A stretch of 64,000 bases of DNA. It comes from Sandarakinorhabdus limnophila DSM 17366 (GTDB taxonomy: Bacteria > Pseudomonadota > Alphaproteobacteria > Sphingomonadales > Sphingomonadaceae). Below, piece after piece: positions 42,256 through 53,309 of this stretch. The number at the start of each line of letters is the position of its first letter. The stretch's first letter is position 1. The position numbers were made by a program, and so were the translations under genes. The notes under the pieces were generated by a model. It did not search any database. It saw nothing but the letters and a program-made list of their open reading frames with translations, and was not told the DNA's origin. The stretch spans positions 496,001-560,000 of the forward strand of contig NZ_ATVO01000003.1 of the NCBI RefSeq assembly GCF_000420765.1. Reading direction: 5' to 3'.

Positions 42256-43031
42256 GGCTGGCCTTCCAGCTCAAAGCTGATCGTCACCTGCGCAGACAAT
42301 GACAATTCGCCCGGCTGCACCGGAGGCGCCGCGCCGGCTTCGGCCATCGCCATGCGCATCATCGGCCGCGGGCCGGGTTCCGGAGCGCCGGCGCCTTCGC
42401 TGATGCTGGCAATGCGCTTCACCTTCAGGCCGGCAGCATTGGCATAAAGCTCCGCCCTTGCCCGGGCCTTGGCAACCGCGGCGGTGCGCGCTCCGTCCAG
42501 CGCGGCGTCCGAATTGGCCAGGGTGAACTCCGGCCCCTGCACCTCGTTGGCGCCGGCCTTGATCGCCACGTCGATCAGCTTGCCGGCATCGCCCAACTTC
42601 ATGGTGCGCAGGCTGATGCTGTTTCGGGCCTGATAGCCGGTGAGGATCGGCGACTGGTTCGGTTCGTACCGATATTGCGGATTGAGGCTGAGCCCGGTGG
42701 TCTGCACGTCGCGATCGGCGACGCCAGCGGCTTTCAGGGCTGCAAGCACAGCGTTCATGCGGGTCGCGTTGGCCGCCATCGCCTCGGCCGCCGTGGCCGC
42801 CGCGGTGAGCACGCCGGCCGTCATCCGCAATTGGTCGGGCGCCCGCGCCACATCGGCACTGGCGGTAATGGTGAGCATGGCCGGCATCGCGGCCGAACGG
42901 TGCAACATGAAGCGCATGGGTCCATCAGCGGGCAATGACGGCAGACCCGGTGGCGGCACTTGCATCCGATCCTGGGCAGCGACGGGGGAAGCGGCAGCCA
43001 ACAAAAGCAGCAGAATGGCAGAAAAGCGCAT
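42252..43031 (-). CDS. SIMPL-domain (DUF541) secreted protein
   Basis: A 259-residue protein with signal peptide MRFSAILLLLLAAASPVAAQ. The mature part is one SIMPL domain: TITASADVARAPDQLRMTAG, VQTTGLSLNPQYRYEP, VDVAIKAGANEVQGPEFTLA-type segment, and the C-terminal SLSAQVTISFELEGQP. SIMPL proteins are periplasmic, often oligomeric and of uncertain role; Brucella BP26 is a known example. Its stop overlaps the MBL gene start (ATGA). Confidence 0.92.
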   Translation of the reverse strand: MRFSAILLLLLAAASPVAAQDRMQVPPPGLPSLPADGPMRFMLHRSAAMPAMLTITASADVARAPDQLRMTAGVLTAAATAAEAMAANATRMNAVLAALKAAGVADRDVQTTGLSLNPQYRYEPNQSPILTGYQARNSISLRTMKLGDAGKLIDVAIKAGANEVQGPEFTLANSDAALDGARTAAVAKARARAELYANAAGLKVKRIASISEGAGAPEPGPRPMMRMAMAEAGAAPPVQPGELSLSAQVTISFELEGQP

Positions 43032-43100
43032 GGATCAGCTCCTGGTTCGCGATGCCGGCATGATGGCGCGACTGGCGGCCGCCGTCACTCCTGCAAATCG

Positions 43101-43120
43101 TCGCCGCATCCGTGCGGCGA
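43101..43120. promoter_or_regulatory. Inverted repeat in the SIMPL/efflux divergent region
   Basis: TCGCCGCA and TGCGGCGA are separated by four bases (TCCG). The 8-bp stem lies midway between the divergent SIMPL and RND genes and could be an operator or leader hairpin; no T-run follows. Confidence 0.35.
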
Positions 43121-43184
43121 AATACCGTCGAGTAGCGCTCAAATTTGCCTTTTTGCTGCCATCGACTTCGTTTAAGGAGTGCTC

Positions 43185-43213
43185 TTGCGTGCGGTGATGT
43201 ATTTCGATAATAC
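43185..43213 (+). promoter_or_regulatory. Promoter of the RND efflux operon
   Basis: TTGCGT (43185-43190), 17 bases, then TAATAC (43208-43213). The start would be about 17-20 bases before the adaptor ATG, leaving room for GAGGAA. Confidence 0.55.
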
Positions 43214-43236
43214 ACCCTCGCAGAGGAACTATGTCA

Positions 43237-44430
43237 ATGAACGCCCAACAGCCTGTCCCTTCACCAGCCGCGGCGGAGGTGTATAACTTCCCACCTGCCG
43301 AAGGCGACGCGCCGTCAAAGCGCAACCGCTGGCTGAAGCCGGGCCTGATCGCGCTGGCGATCGCGCTGGCCGGGGCGGCTGCGTGGCAGGCGTTCGGCCC
43401 CGCCGCAGCCCCGCCCGCCGCGCCTGCCAGCAACCTGCCGGAAGTCACCGTGCTGGTGCCCGGCACCACCATGCTGGCTGATGCGATCACCGCGCCTGGC
43501 AGCATTGCCGCCAAGCGCGATGCCGCCGTGGGTGTGCAGGGCGAAGGTGGTCGCGTGGTGCGCGTGATGGTGGAACCCGGCCAGCGCGTTGGCGCCGGTC
43601 AGGTGTTGGCCCAGATCGATCGCCAGGTGCAAACCCAGGAAATCGCCCAGCTTTCTGCCAGCGTTCGCCAGGCCGAAGCCGAAGCCCGGCTGGCGCAGGC
43701 CAATCTGGCCCGCGCCGAAAGCCTGGTGGCCAAGGGCTTCATCAGCCGTGCCGACATCGATCAACGCCTTGCCACCCGCGATGGCGCACAGGCCCGCGTT
43801 GGCGTGGCCCGCGCCCAGTTGGGTGCGGCCCGCGAACGGGCTGACCGGCTCGACGTGCGGGCGCCCGCTGCTGGTCTGATCCTGTCGCGCAATGTCGAAA
43901 CCGGCCAGGTGGTCGGCCCCGGCACCGGCGCGCTGTTCCGGCTGGCGGAAGGCAATGCGCTGGAAATGCGTGCGCAGGTCGCCGAACAGGATCTCGCCCG
44001 GCTGAAGGTGGGCATGTCTGCTGTCGTCACCCCGGTGGGCGCGACCGAAGGCTTCAAGGGCAAAGTGTGGCTGATCGACCCGGTGATCGATCCGGCCAAT
44101 CGCCAGGGCATCGTGCGCATCCAACTTGAATATACGCCCGGCCTGCGGGTTGGCGCCTTTGCCCGCGCCCGCATCGAAGGCGGCGAAACCACGCGTCCGC
44201 TGCTGCCGCAATCCGCGGTGCTGGCCGATGCGAACGGCAATTTCGTCTATGTACTGGGCAAAGACAACAAGGTGGAGCGCCGCAGCATCGAAGTGGGCGC
44301 GATCAGCGATGCCGGCGTCGGTGTTGCTTCGGGCCTCACCGGCGCGGAACGGGTGGTGGCCAGTGCGGGCGCCTTCCTGAAGCCGGGCGATACGATCAAG
44401 CCGGTGCTGGCCGCCCCCGCCACGCGCTGA
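43237..44430 (+). CDS. RND efflux periplasmic adaptor (HlyD/AcrA family)
   Basis: The protein bridges an inner-membrane RND pump to an outer-membrane TolC-type channel. The 397-residue product has one N-terminal membrane segment (LIALAIALAGAAAWQAFGP), a barrel-sandwich/lipoyl domain starting GSIAAKRDAAVGVQGEGGRV, a helical hairpin (SASVRQAEAEARLAQANLAR), the lipoyl return AAGLILSRNVETGQVVGPGT and a membrane-proximal domain with DGQ/IDPVIDPANRQGIVRI. AGAGGAA lies nine bases before the ATG at 43237; a second ATG at 43231 is too close to it. Twenty-one bases separate it from the pump gene. No TolC-type gene is near. Confidence 0.94.
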   Translation: MNAQQPVPSPAAAEVYNFPPAEGDAPSKRNRWLKPGLIALAIALAGAAAWQAFGPAAAPPAAPASNLPEVTVLVPGTTMLADAITAPGSIAAKRDAAVGVQGEGGRVVRVMVEPGQRVGAGQVLAQIDRQVQTQEIAQLSASVRQAEAEARLAQANLARAESLVAKGFISRADIDQRLATRDGAQARVGVARAQLGAARERADRLDVRAPAAGLILSRNVETGQVVGPGTGALFRLAEGNALEMRAQVAEQDLARLKVGMSAVVTPVGATEGFKGKVWLIDPVIDPANRQGIVRIQLEYTPGLRVGAFARARIEGGETTRPLLPQSAVLADANGNFVYVLGKDNKVERRSIEVGAISDAGVGVASGLTGAERVVASAGAFLKPGDTIKPVLAAPATR

Positions 44431-44451
44431 TTTCGACAGGACACGCCCAAA

Positions 44452-47400
44452 ATGCGCAATATTTCCGCCTGGTCGATCAAGAATCCGGTACCGCCGCTGG
44501 TGCTGTTCGCACTGCTGATGCTGGCCGGCATCCTTTCGTTCCGGGCGATGGACATCAACAACCAGCCCGATATCGAATTCCCGGGCGCGATGATCATGGT
44601 GGCGCAGCCGGGCGCTGCCCCGGAAGAGCTGGAAAACCAGGTCACGCAGCGGGTTGAAGCAGCGGTGCGCAACATCACCGGTGTCGATGAAGTGAACAGC
44701 ACGGTTTCCGAAGGCAGCAGCCGCACCATGGTGCAGTTTGCCATCGGCACGCCGATTGATCGCGCCGTCAACGATGTGCGCGACGCCATTGCCAATATCC
44801 GTTCCGATCTGCCGCAGGGCATCCTGCAGCCGCAGGTGAGCCGGCTCGACATTGCCGGCGGGCCGATTGCCTATTTCGCGGTTGAATCCACGGCGATGAC
44901 CCTGGAAGAACTCAGCTGGTTCGTCGACAACACCGTGGCCAAGCGCCTGCTGGGCATCCCCGGCATGGCTCAGGTGCGCCGTTCGGGTGGGGTCAGCCGC
45001 GAAATCCGGGTGATCCTCGATCCCGATCGCATGCAGGCCTATGGCGTCACGGCAAGCCAGGTGAACGCCCAACTGCGTCAGGTGAACCTGAATGCCGCCG
45101 GTGGCCGCGCCGAAATCGCCGGCGCCGAACAATCGGTTCGCGTGATGGGCAATGCCCGCAACGCCGTGGGCCTCGGCGAAACCCAGATCAATCTTGGCCA
45201 GGGGCGCAGCATCCGCCTTGCCGATATCGCCGATGTTCGCGACGGCTATGCAGAGCAGCGCAGCATTTCCAAGCTTAATGGCCGCCAGGTGCTCAGCTTC
45301 TCGATGGCCAAGGCCAAAGGCTCCTCCGACGTCACGGTGTATGATGCGGCGGTCAAAGAAATCGATGCCCTGCGCACGCAGTATCCCAAGGTTTCGTTCA
45401 AGCTGATTTTCACCTCGGTGGAATATACCAAGAACCAGTATCACGGCGCCATCGACGCGATGATCGAAGGCGCGATCCTCGCCGTGCTGGTGGTGTGGCT
45501 GTTCCTGCGCGATTGGCGCGCCACGGTGATTTCGGCGCTGGCCATCCCGCTGTCGGCCATTCCCACCTTCTGGTTCCTCGATGTCTGGCTGGGCTTCAGC
45601 CTCAACCAGCTTTCGCTTCTCGCGCTCAGCCTGGTGGCGGGCGTGCTGGTCGATGATGCCATCGTGGAAATCGAAAACATCGTGCGCCACATGCGCATGG
45701 GCAAATCCGCCTGGCAGGCCAGCATGGACGCAGCCGACGAGATCGGCCTGGCCGTGGTTGCCACCACCATGTCGATTGTCGCGGTGTTCCTGCCGGTGGC
45801 GCTGATGCCCGGCATTTCTGGCCAGTTCTTCAAGAATTTCGGCGCAACCGTTGCGGTCTCCGTCCTGATCAGCCTTGCCGTCGCCCGCCTCATCACGCCG
45901 ATGCTCGCCGCCTTCTTCCTGAAGAGCGAGGGCCAGGCCGAACATGGCACCGGCAAGTGGGTCGATGTCTATATGGGTATCCTGAACTGGGCGCTGGCCA
46001 ACCGCATGAAGACCGTGTTCGGCATTGGCGGCGTCGCGCTGGGGCTGACCATCGTGCTGTTTGCCACCCTGCCGATGACCTTCCAGCCCGACGTCGACAA
46101 TGATGACTCCCAGGTGACCATCGCCCTCCCGCCTGGCGTCACGCTGCCACAAACCGAAGCCATCGTTGAAAAGGCTGTGGCCGTGCTGGAAAGCTCGCCC
46201 GATCTGGCGCTGGCCTTTGCCGATGTCGATGTCGGCGGCGGCAACATCTATCTCACGCTGAAGAAAAGCCGGACGATGCACCGCATCGATTGGGAACGTG
46301 CAATGGCGCCCAAGCTGGCTGCCATTCCCGATGCCCGCATCGGCTTTTCAGCCCAGGGCGATGGCCCGCCCGGCGGCCGCCCGATCAGTGTCACACTCAC
46401 CGGCAATGATCCCATCCTGCTCGACAGCACCGCCCGCAAGGTGGTGGAAGAAATGCGCGCGATGCCAGAACTGCGCCAAGCCCGGATCGATGGCGGCCTG
46501 CAACGGCCGGAAATCACCATCAAGCCGCGGCTTGATCTTGCCGCCGAACTGGGTGTGACCACGGCTGCGCTGTCGGAAACCATCCGCATCGCCACGCTAG
46601 GTGATATCGATCAGAATGTTGCCAAGTTCAGCGTGGCTGATCGCCAGATCCCGATCCGCGTGGCGCTGGCCGAATCCTCGCGGCGCAATCTTTCCACGAT
46701 CGAAAACCTGCCGGTGCCCACCGCGCGCGGCGGCACCGTGCCACTGAAGGTGGTCGCCGAAATCAGCTTTGGCACCGGCCCCACTGAAATCCGCCGCTTC
46801 AACCAGCAGCGCCGCATCCTGATGGGTGCCGATCTTGCCCCAGGCCTGCTGTCTGGCGATGTGCAGACCAAGGTGAACCTGCTGCCGAGCCTGAAGAACC
46901 TGCCGCCTGGCGTCGAAAAGGTGCAGCTGGGCATGCAGAAGTGGTTGGGCGAACTCGTGTCAAACTTCATTCTGGCGGTGATCGCAGGTGTGGTGATGGT
47001 GTTTGCCGTGCTGGTGCTGCTGTACAAGCGGGTGTTGCCGCCGTTCGTCAACATGATGTCGCTGTTGCTGGCGCCGCTGGGTGGCCTGATCGCCCTTGGG
47101 CTCACCGGCAATGCCATCTCCATGCCGGTGTTTATCGGCCTGCTGATGCTGCTCGGCATTGTCGCCAAGAACTCCATTCTTCTGGTCGACATGGCCATCG
47201 AAGAAATGGAAAAGGGCGTTCCCAAGCTGGAAGCGATCCTTGAGGCCGGCCACAAGCGCGTGCAGCCGATCGTGATGACCACGGTCGCCATGGTAGCGGG
47301 CATGATGCCGGTGGCACTGGCGCTGGGTGGTGACGGTTCCTGGCGCGCACCGATGGGCATCGTGGTGATCGGCGGCCTGATTGTTTCGACCGCTCTCACC

Positions 47401-47529
47401 CTGATCATCGTGCCGGCCGGCTTCTCCATCGCCGTTTCGGTGGAAGAATGGCTGGCGCCGCGCATGAAGCGGTGGTTCACCAACAACGAAGGGGCTGCTA
47501 AGCTTCCCGGCGCAACGCCTGCGGAGTGA
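44452..47529 (+). CDS. RND-family efflux pump permease
   Basis: A 1025-residue proton-driven efflux transporter of the AcrB/HAE-1 type with twelve hydrophobic helices and two large periplasmic loops. The N-terminus is NISAWSIKNPVPPLVLFALL. Helix 4 carries the proton relay VAGVLVDDAIVEIENIVRHM (two Asp) and the C-terminal half has LLMLLGIVAKNSILLVDMAI with the conserved Lys. Substrate cannot be inferred; it is more distant from AcrB than MexF-type pumps are. The final residues GAAKLPGATPAE are unconserved. It forms a two-gene operon with the adaptor and lacks an adjacent repressor. Confidence 0.95.
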   Translation: MRNISAWSIKNPVPPLVLFALLMLAGILSFRAMDINNQPDIEFPGAMIMVAQPGAAPEELENQVTQRVEAAVRNITGVDEVNSTVSEGSSRTMVQFAIGTPIDRAVNDVRDAIANIRSDLPQGILQPQVSRLDIAGGPIAYFAVESTAMTLEELSWFVDNTVAKRLLGIPGMAQVRRSGGVSREIRVILDPDRMQAYGVTASQVNAQLRQVNLNAAGGRAEIAGAEQSVRVMGNARNAVGLGETQINLGQGRSIRLADIADVRDGYAEQRSISKLNGRQVLSFSMAKAKGSSDVTVYDAAVKEIDALRTQYPKVSFKLIFTSVEYTKNQYHGAIDAMIEGAILAVLVVWLFLRDWRATVISALAIPLSAIPTFWFLDVWLGFSLNQLSLLALSLVAGVLVDDAIVEIENIVRHMRMGKSAWQASMDAADEIGLAVVATTMSIVAVFLPVALMPGISGQFFKNFGATVAVSVLISLAVARLITPMLAAFFLKSEGQAEHGTGKWVDVYMGILNWALANRMKTVFGIGGVALGLTIVLFATLPMTFQPDVDNDDSQVTIALPPGVTLPQTEAIVEKAVAVLESSPDLALAFADVDVGGGNIYLTLKKSRTMHRIDWERAMAPKLAAIPDARIGFSAQGDGPPGGRPISVTLTGNDPILLDSTARKVVEEMRAMPELRQARIDGGLQRPEITIKPRLDLAAELGVTTAALSETIRIATLGDIDQNVAKFSVADRQIPIRVALAESSRRNLSTIENLPVPTARGGTVPLKVVAEISFGTGPTEIRRFNQQRRILMGADLAPGLLSGDVQTKVNLLPSLKNLPPGVEKVQLGMQKWLGELVSNFILAVIAGVVMVFAVLVLLYKRVLPPFVNMMSLLLAPLGGLIALGLTGNAISMPVFIGLLMLLGIVAKNSILLVDMAIEEMEKGVPKLEAILEAGHKRVQPIVMTTVAMVAGMMPVALALGGDGSWRAPMGIVVIGGLIVSTALTLIIVPAGFSIAVSVEEWLAPRMKRWFTNNEGAAKLPGATPAE

Positions 47530-47572
47530 TCACGCCCTGAACAGCCTGCTGCCGGAATCGCCCTTTCACCGG

Positions 47573-48781
47573 ATGCGCCTGATGGCGACGCTGCTGCTGG
47601 CAGCGATGGCCGTGATTTTCATCGTCTGCCTGATGTTTCCCAAGGCGCATCCGGCTGTGCCGTGGGTGATGGCGTTCAGTGAAGCGGCGATGGTGGGCGG
47701 CCTTGCCGACTGGTTCGCCGTCACCGCGCTGTTCCGTCATCCGCTGGGTCTGCCGATTCCGCACACCGCCATCATCCCGCAACAGAAGGACCGGCTGGGC
47801 GAAACCCTGGCCCAGTTCCTGAAAGACAATTTCCTGAAACCCCAGGTCGTCGCCCGCCGTCTGGACGATGCCGATCTGGCCGGCGTGTTGGCGCGCTGGC
47901 TGGCCGCGCCGCCGGCGGAAGGCCCGAACCGCAAGAAGGGCATTGCCCCGCTGGTTGGCCAGCTGATCGACGGGCTGGATGATCCCGCCATTGCCAAGGC
48001 GGTGGAAGATCTGGCCCGCGGCCGGCTGCAATCCATGCAATTGTCCCCCATCGTTGCCGATGCGGTGGACACGCTGGTGGCGGGAGGCCGACACGAACTG
48101 CTGATCGATGCCGCTGTCGAATGGGGGCTGGCGACGATCGTCGATGAAGCCCCCAACATCCGCGGCAAGGTGACAGAGCGCACCAACTGGCTGCTGCGCC
48201 TCGCCGGCGCCGATGAAAGCCTGTCGGATACGATGATCAGTTCGGTGCAGCGCCTGTTGGTAGAGATCAAGCATGATCCCTGGCACCCGGTGCGGCAGCG
48301 CCTGGTCGATGCCTTCAAGCAGTGGACATTCGATTTGCGCCACTTCCCCGAAAGCCAGGCGCGGGTGGAAGGCTTCAAGGATGATCTGCTCGCCAATCCG
48401 GCGATGGGCAGCTGGGTGCAGGGCCTGTGGGATGCGGCGCGCGGCGCGCTGGCCACCAGCCTGAAACAACCCGGCGAGAACAGGCTGGGCGGCGCGCTGG
48501 TGGCGCTTGGCAACCGCATCGAAGGTGACGACGCGTTGAAAGCGGGGCTGAACACCGCCCTGCGCCGCGCCGTTGCTGGCCTCGCCAAGACCCATGGCGA
48601 CGAGATCGTGAAGCTGGTTTCCGAAACCGTGCGCAGCTGGGATGCTGATACCGTCACCGACAAGGTGGAACAGGCGGTTGGCCGCGATCTGCAGTTCATC
48701 CGCATCAACGGCACGCTGATCGGGGGTTGCATCGGCGTGGTCATCTATGCCAGCGCGCGCTTTGTCCTCCTGCCACACTGA
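47573..48781 (+). CDS. DUF445 family membrane-associated protein
   Basis: A 402-residue protein with one hydrophobic segment at each end and a long helical body between. The DUF445 signature GGLADWFAVTALFRHPLGLP and IPHTAIIPQQKDRLGETLAQ, then FLKDNFLKPQVVARRL, is at about residues 43-98. The final segment LIGGCIGVVIYASARFVLL anchors the C-terminus. DUF445 (YjiN-like) proteins have no established role. The ATG at 47573 is the first usable start in frame, 43 bases after the pump gene, so it may be cotranscribed. Confidence 0.93.
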   Translation: MRLMATLLLAAMAVIFIVCLMFPKAHPAVPWVMAFSEAAMVGGLADWFAVTALFRHPLGLPIPHTAIIPQQKDRLGETLAQFLKDNFLKPQVVARRLDDADLAGVLARWLAAPPAEGPNRKKGIAPLVGQLIDGLDDPAIAKAVEDLARGRLQSMQLSPIVADAVDTLVAGGRHELLIDAAVEWGLATIVDEAPNIRGKVTERTNWLLRLAGADESLSDTMISSVQRLLVEIKHDPWHPVRQRLVDAFKQWTFDLRHFPESQARVEGFKDDLLANPAMGSWVQGLWDAARGALATSLKQPGENRLGGALVALGNRIEGDDALKAGLNTALRRAVAGLAKTHGDEIVKLVSETVRSWDADTVTDKVEQAVGRDLQFIRINGTLIGGCIGVVIYASARFVLLPH

Positions 48782-48788
48782 AGCTCCC

Positions 48789-49352
48789 ATGCTGAACCGC
48801 CAGCCCACCCTCACCCATCCCGCCGTCACGTTGCGCCCCGCCACCGCAGACGACTGGCCGGCGCTGTTTGCCGCCGCCCATGATCCCGGCATCTGGGAAG
48901 GCCACCCGGCGCATGATCGCTGGCAGGAACCGGTGTTCAGCGCCTTCTTCGACGATGGCCTGGCCAGCGGCGGCATGCTGGTCGCCGCAGAACCGGCAAC
49001 CGGCGTCCTCATCGGTTCCTCGCGCTTTGACTTGGGCCGAGCCGAAGCCGGTGAAGTGGAAGTGGGCTGGACCTTCCTGGTGCGCCGCCACTGGGGCAGC
49101 CGCACCAATCACATCATGAAGGCACTCATGGTCGGCCACGCGCTGCAGAGCGTGGAACGGGTGATCTTCCTGATCGGCGAAACCAACATTCGCAGTCGCA
49201 CCGCCATTGAACGGATCGGTGCGACGCTGACCGACCGGCAGACGACCGCCCAACTGTCCACCGGGCCGGTCATCCACCTCTTCTACAGCATCGACCGCGC
49301 GGGCTTCGGCACCGGGCCGCTCTTCCCACTATGGGAACAACGGATCAGCTGA
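48789..49352 (+). CDS. GNAT-family N-acetyltransferase
   Basis: A 187-residue RimJ/RimL-like acetyltransferase. It begins MLNRQPTLTHPAVTLRPATA, with VTLRPATADDWPALFAAAHD as the GNAT motif C/N-terminal strand, then EVEVGWTFLVRRHWGSRTNH and VGHALQSVERVIFLIGETNI, and SRTAIERIGATL for motif B. The acetyl-CoA loop (RRHWGSRTNH) replaces the canonical RxxGxG/A by an asparagine-rich variant. Substrate unknown. ATG at 48789, eight bases after DUF445. Its stop overlaps the M1 remnant tail to tail by eight bases. Confidence 0.9.
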   Translation: MLNRQPTLTHPAVTLRPATADDWPALFAAAHDPGIWEGHPAHDRWQEPVFSAFFDDGLASGGMLVAAEPATGVLIGSSRFDLGRAEAGEVEVGWTFLVRRHWGSRTNHIMKALMVGHALQSVERVIFLIGETNIRSRTAIERIGATLTDRQTTAQLSTGPVIHLFYSIDRAGFGTGPLFPLWEQRIS

Positions 49353-50178
49353 CATCCACCAGATTGTCGTCCGAATTGCGGTCGACATATTTGTTGTAGG
49401 GATCGATCCCGGCAAAGGCCGGCTTGGCCTTGCTGATCAGCACCAGCACCTGTTTGCCCGATTGCACCGGCAGCAGCGTCATCGCCAGCACATCGGTCCG
49501 GCTGAACGCCCCCTGCCCCGGCTTGGCGGTGAAAAGGCCAACGTCGATCGTGTCGGCCAGCGGCGCCGCCTTTTCCACACCCTTGCCATCGGCATAGAGC
49601 TTGGCGGCGTCCACCGTCAGCCGCGTTTCCCAGCGGCCATCGGCCAGTTTCCGGGTCGTCGCCGCCGTCGCCTTCAGATCATAAAGGGTGATGCGCTCGA
49701 ACAGGTCGCTCACCAGCTGCCGTTCGGCCTCATTGCGGGCCAGCGACTTGTAGCCATCCACCAGTGTCGTGGAGGTGAGATAAGGCTGGCTCTTGAACTT
49801 GTGGGTGGCGAGCAGGCCGGACAGCATGGCGTTGACCCGATCCTCGCCCAGCCGGTCGGCCAGAAGATACATCACCAGGCTACCCTTGCGGTAATGGATA
49901 TAGCCCTGGTTCTCGACCCGGTTCAGCGGCAGTTCCTCGATGATCTCACCGCCGCGGTTGCGCAGGTAGTTATCCAGTTCGTACTTCAGGAAGCGGCGGA
50001 TCTTGTCCTCGCCATAGAGCTGCTTCATCACCATCAGCGCCGAATATTGCGCCATGGTCTCCACGAACAACGTGCCGCCCTGCATCTCCGCGCTGACGAT
50101 CTGGTGGCCCCAATATTGGTGGGCGACCTCGTGCGCGGTTACATAGGTGACGTAATCGATCTTTTCGGGATCGTCATT
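49345..50178 (-). pseudogene. C-terminal remnant of an M1-family aminopeptidase
   Basis: 277 codons of homology remain, starting NDDPEKIDYVTYVTAHEVAH, where HEVAH is the HExxH zinc motif, followed by QYWGHQIVSAEMQGGTLFVE with the second-shell Glu downstream and KGSLVMYLLADRLGEDRV. Related intact proteins are large (about 1100-1200 residues, with an ABC-permease-like membrane half and then the M1 domain), so three quarters of the gene is gone. The break coincides with repeat C. An open frame runs on to 50235 only by translating the repeat (AGAGTESLPA). The substrate-binding N-terminal domain is absent, so activity is not expected. Confidence 0.85.
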
Positions 50179-50180
50179 GG

Positions 50181-50212
50181 CCGGCAGGGACTCAGTCCCT
50201 GCACCCGCGTTG
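50181..50212 (-). repeat. Dispersed palindromic repeat, copy C (inverted)
   Basis: GCAGGGAC (50184-50191), TCA, GTCCCTGC (50195-50202), then ACCCGCGTT. On the minus strand it reads GGGTGCAGGGACTGAGTCCC, matching copy D on the plus strand. It abuts the M1 aminopeptidase remnant. Confidence 0.8.
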
Positions 50213-50220
50213 CGGCCAGC

Positions 50221-50412
50221 CTTCTTGAGCGGCAAATCATCGACCGCGCCTACTTCGAGGAGCTAGAGCGAATAAGGCTCAACGACCAGTTCATATCAGT
50301 CGCAAGCATGCAGCGTTACATCGACCCGCCGGACTTCGCGCCGATGGAAAATGAGCTACGGACTTATTGGGTGAGGTTGGGACGCTTTCTTGTGCCGACC
50401 CTTAACCGCTGA
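50221..50412 (+). pseudogene. C-terminal fragment of an unrecognised, foreign-looking gene
   Basis: A 63-codon open frame without a start: LLERQIIDRAYFEELERIRL, NDQFISVASMQRYIDPPDFA, PMENELRTYWVRLGRFLVPT and LNR, then TGA. Codon use differs sharply from neighbours: CTA, CGA, ATA, AGG and TCA occur close together, codons otherwise rare here. I do not recognise the family. It is bounded by repeats C and D in inverted orientation. It is either the tail of a horizontally acquired gene or part of a mobile cassette. Confidence 0.5.
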
Positions 50413-50451
50413 TTCCACCGACTGGGGGCACGGTCCCGCCGTCCAGCGAAC

Positions 50452-50492
50452 GCGAAAACATACGGGTGCAGGGACTGCGTCCCTGCCCGCCG
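50452..50492 (+). repeat. Dispersed palindromic repeat, copy D (complete)
   Basis: The most complete copy: CGAAAACATACGGGTGCAG followed by the perfect hairpin GCAGGGAC (50468-50475), TGC, GTCCCTGC (50479-50486) and CCGCCGG. It lies just after the end of trmL (its 3' side), so it may also act as a transcript end or stabiliser. Confidence 0.82.
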
Positions 50493-50506
50493 GAGGCCCC
50501 TTTCTC

Positions 50507-50959
50507 CTACCCCGGCAGCCCGCCCGTCTGCCGCAGGGCCTCCCCCACCGCCAGCCCGGCCGACATGGCGAGGTTCAGCGAGCGCACGTCGCGTTTCATC
50601 GGCAGGCGGATGCGGCCCTCGCAGGCGGCGTGGACATGCGGTGGCGCACCGGCGCTTTCCTTGCCGAACAGCAGCACGTCGTCGGGGCGGAAGACGAAAT
50701 CATAGGCCGAAACGCTGCCCTTGGTAGTGAGCAGCACCAACCGCGCGGCACCAATGCTGGCGTGGAAGGCGGGCCAGTCGGCGTGGCGGGTGATCGCGAC
50801 GTGATCGATATAGTCCATCGCCGTGCGGCGGACGCGGGCATCGTCCCACAGGAAACCGAGCGGTTCGATCAGATCGACGGGCACGTCCAGGCAGGCGCCG
50901 AGGCGCAGGACGGCGCCGACATTGCCGGCAATTTCCGGCTCAAACAGCGCAATGCGCAT
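50507..50959 (-). CDS. trmL: tRNA (cytidine/uridine34-2'-O)-methyltransferase TrmL
   Basis: TrmL methylates the ribose of the wobble nucleotide in tRNA-Leu. The 150-residue SPOUT protein begins MRIALFEPEIAGNVGAVLRL (motif 1), and has the knot motifs DVLLFGKESAGAPPHVHAAC (motif 2) and PMKRDVRSLNLAMSAGLAVG (motif 3). In typical TrmL motif 3 reads RSLNLSxAxAI; here SLNLAMSAG is a mild change. It lies two bases after the aminotransferase stop on the same strand, so the two are probably cotranscribed. Confidence 0.93.
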   Translation of the reverse strand: MRIALFEPEIAGNVGAVLRLGACLDVPVDLIEPLGFLWDDARVRRTAMDYIDHVAITRHADWPAFHASIGAARLVLLTTKGSVSAYDFVFRPDDVLLFGKESAGAPPHVHAACEGRIRLPMKRDVRSLNLAMSAGLAVGEALRQTGGLPG

Positions 50960-50961
50960 TC

Positions 50962-53144
<2,183 letters not shown>

Positions 53145-53309
53145 GTACGCCCCCGGCCTGCTGCACTGCACAGGCCTTTTGTTGTTCTGCTGCCAGACTG
53201 GGAAAAAACGCCCTCCTTTGCAATACCTAATCGGGCTTGCCTGTATTTCCGCAGCGCAACACGGCGCGCCAAAAGGGCCAAAGCTGCAATAACCATTAGG
53301 GGAAATACC

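Noticed and set aside
50181-50492. Two repeats read as a CRISPR array
   Set aside because: Copies are few, far apart, inverted and palindromic, with no regular spacers or cas genes nearby.
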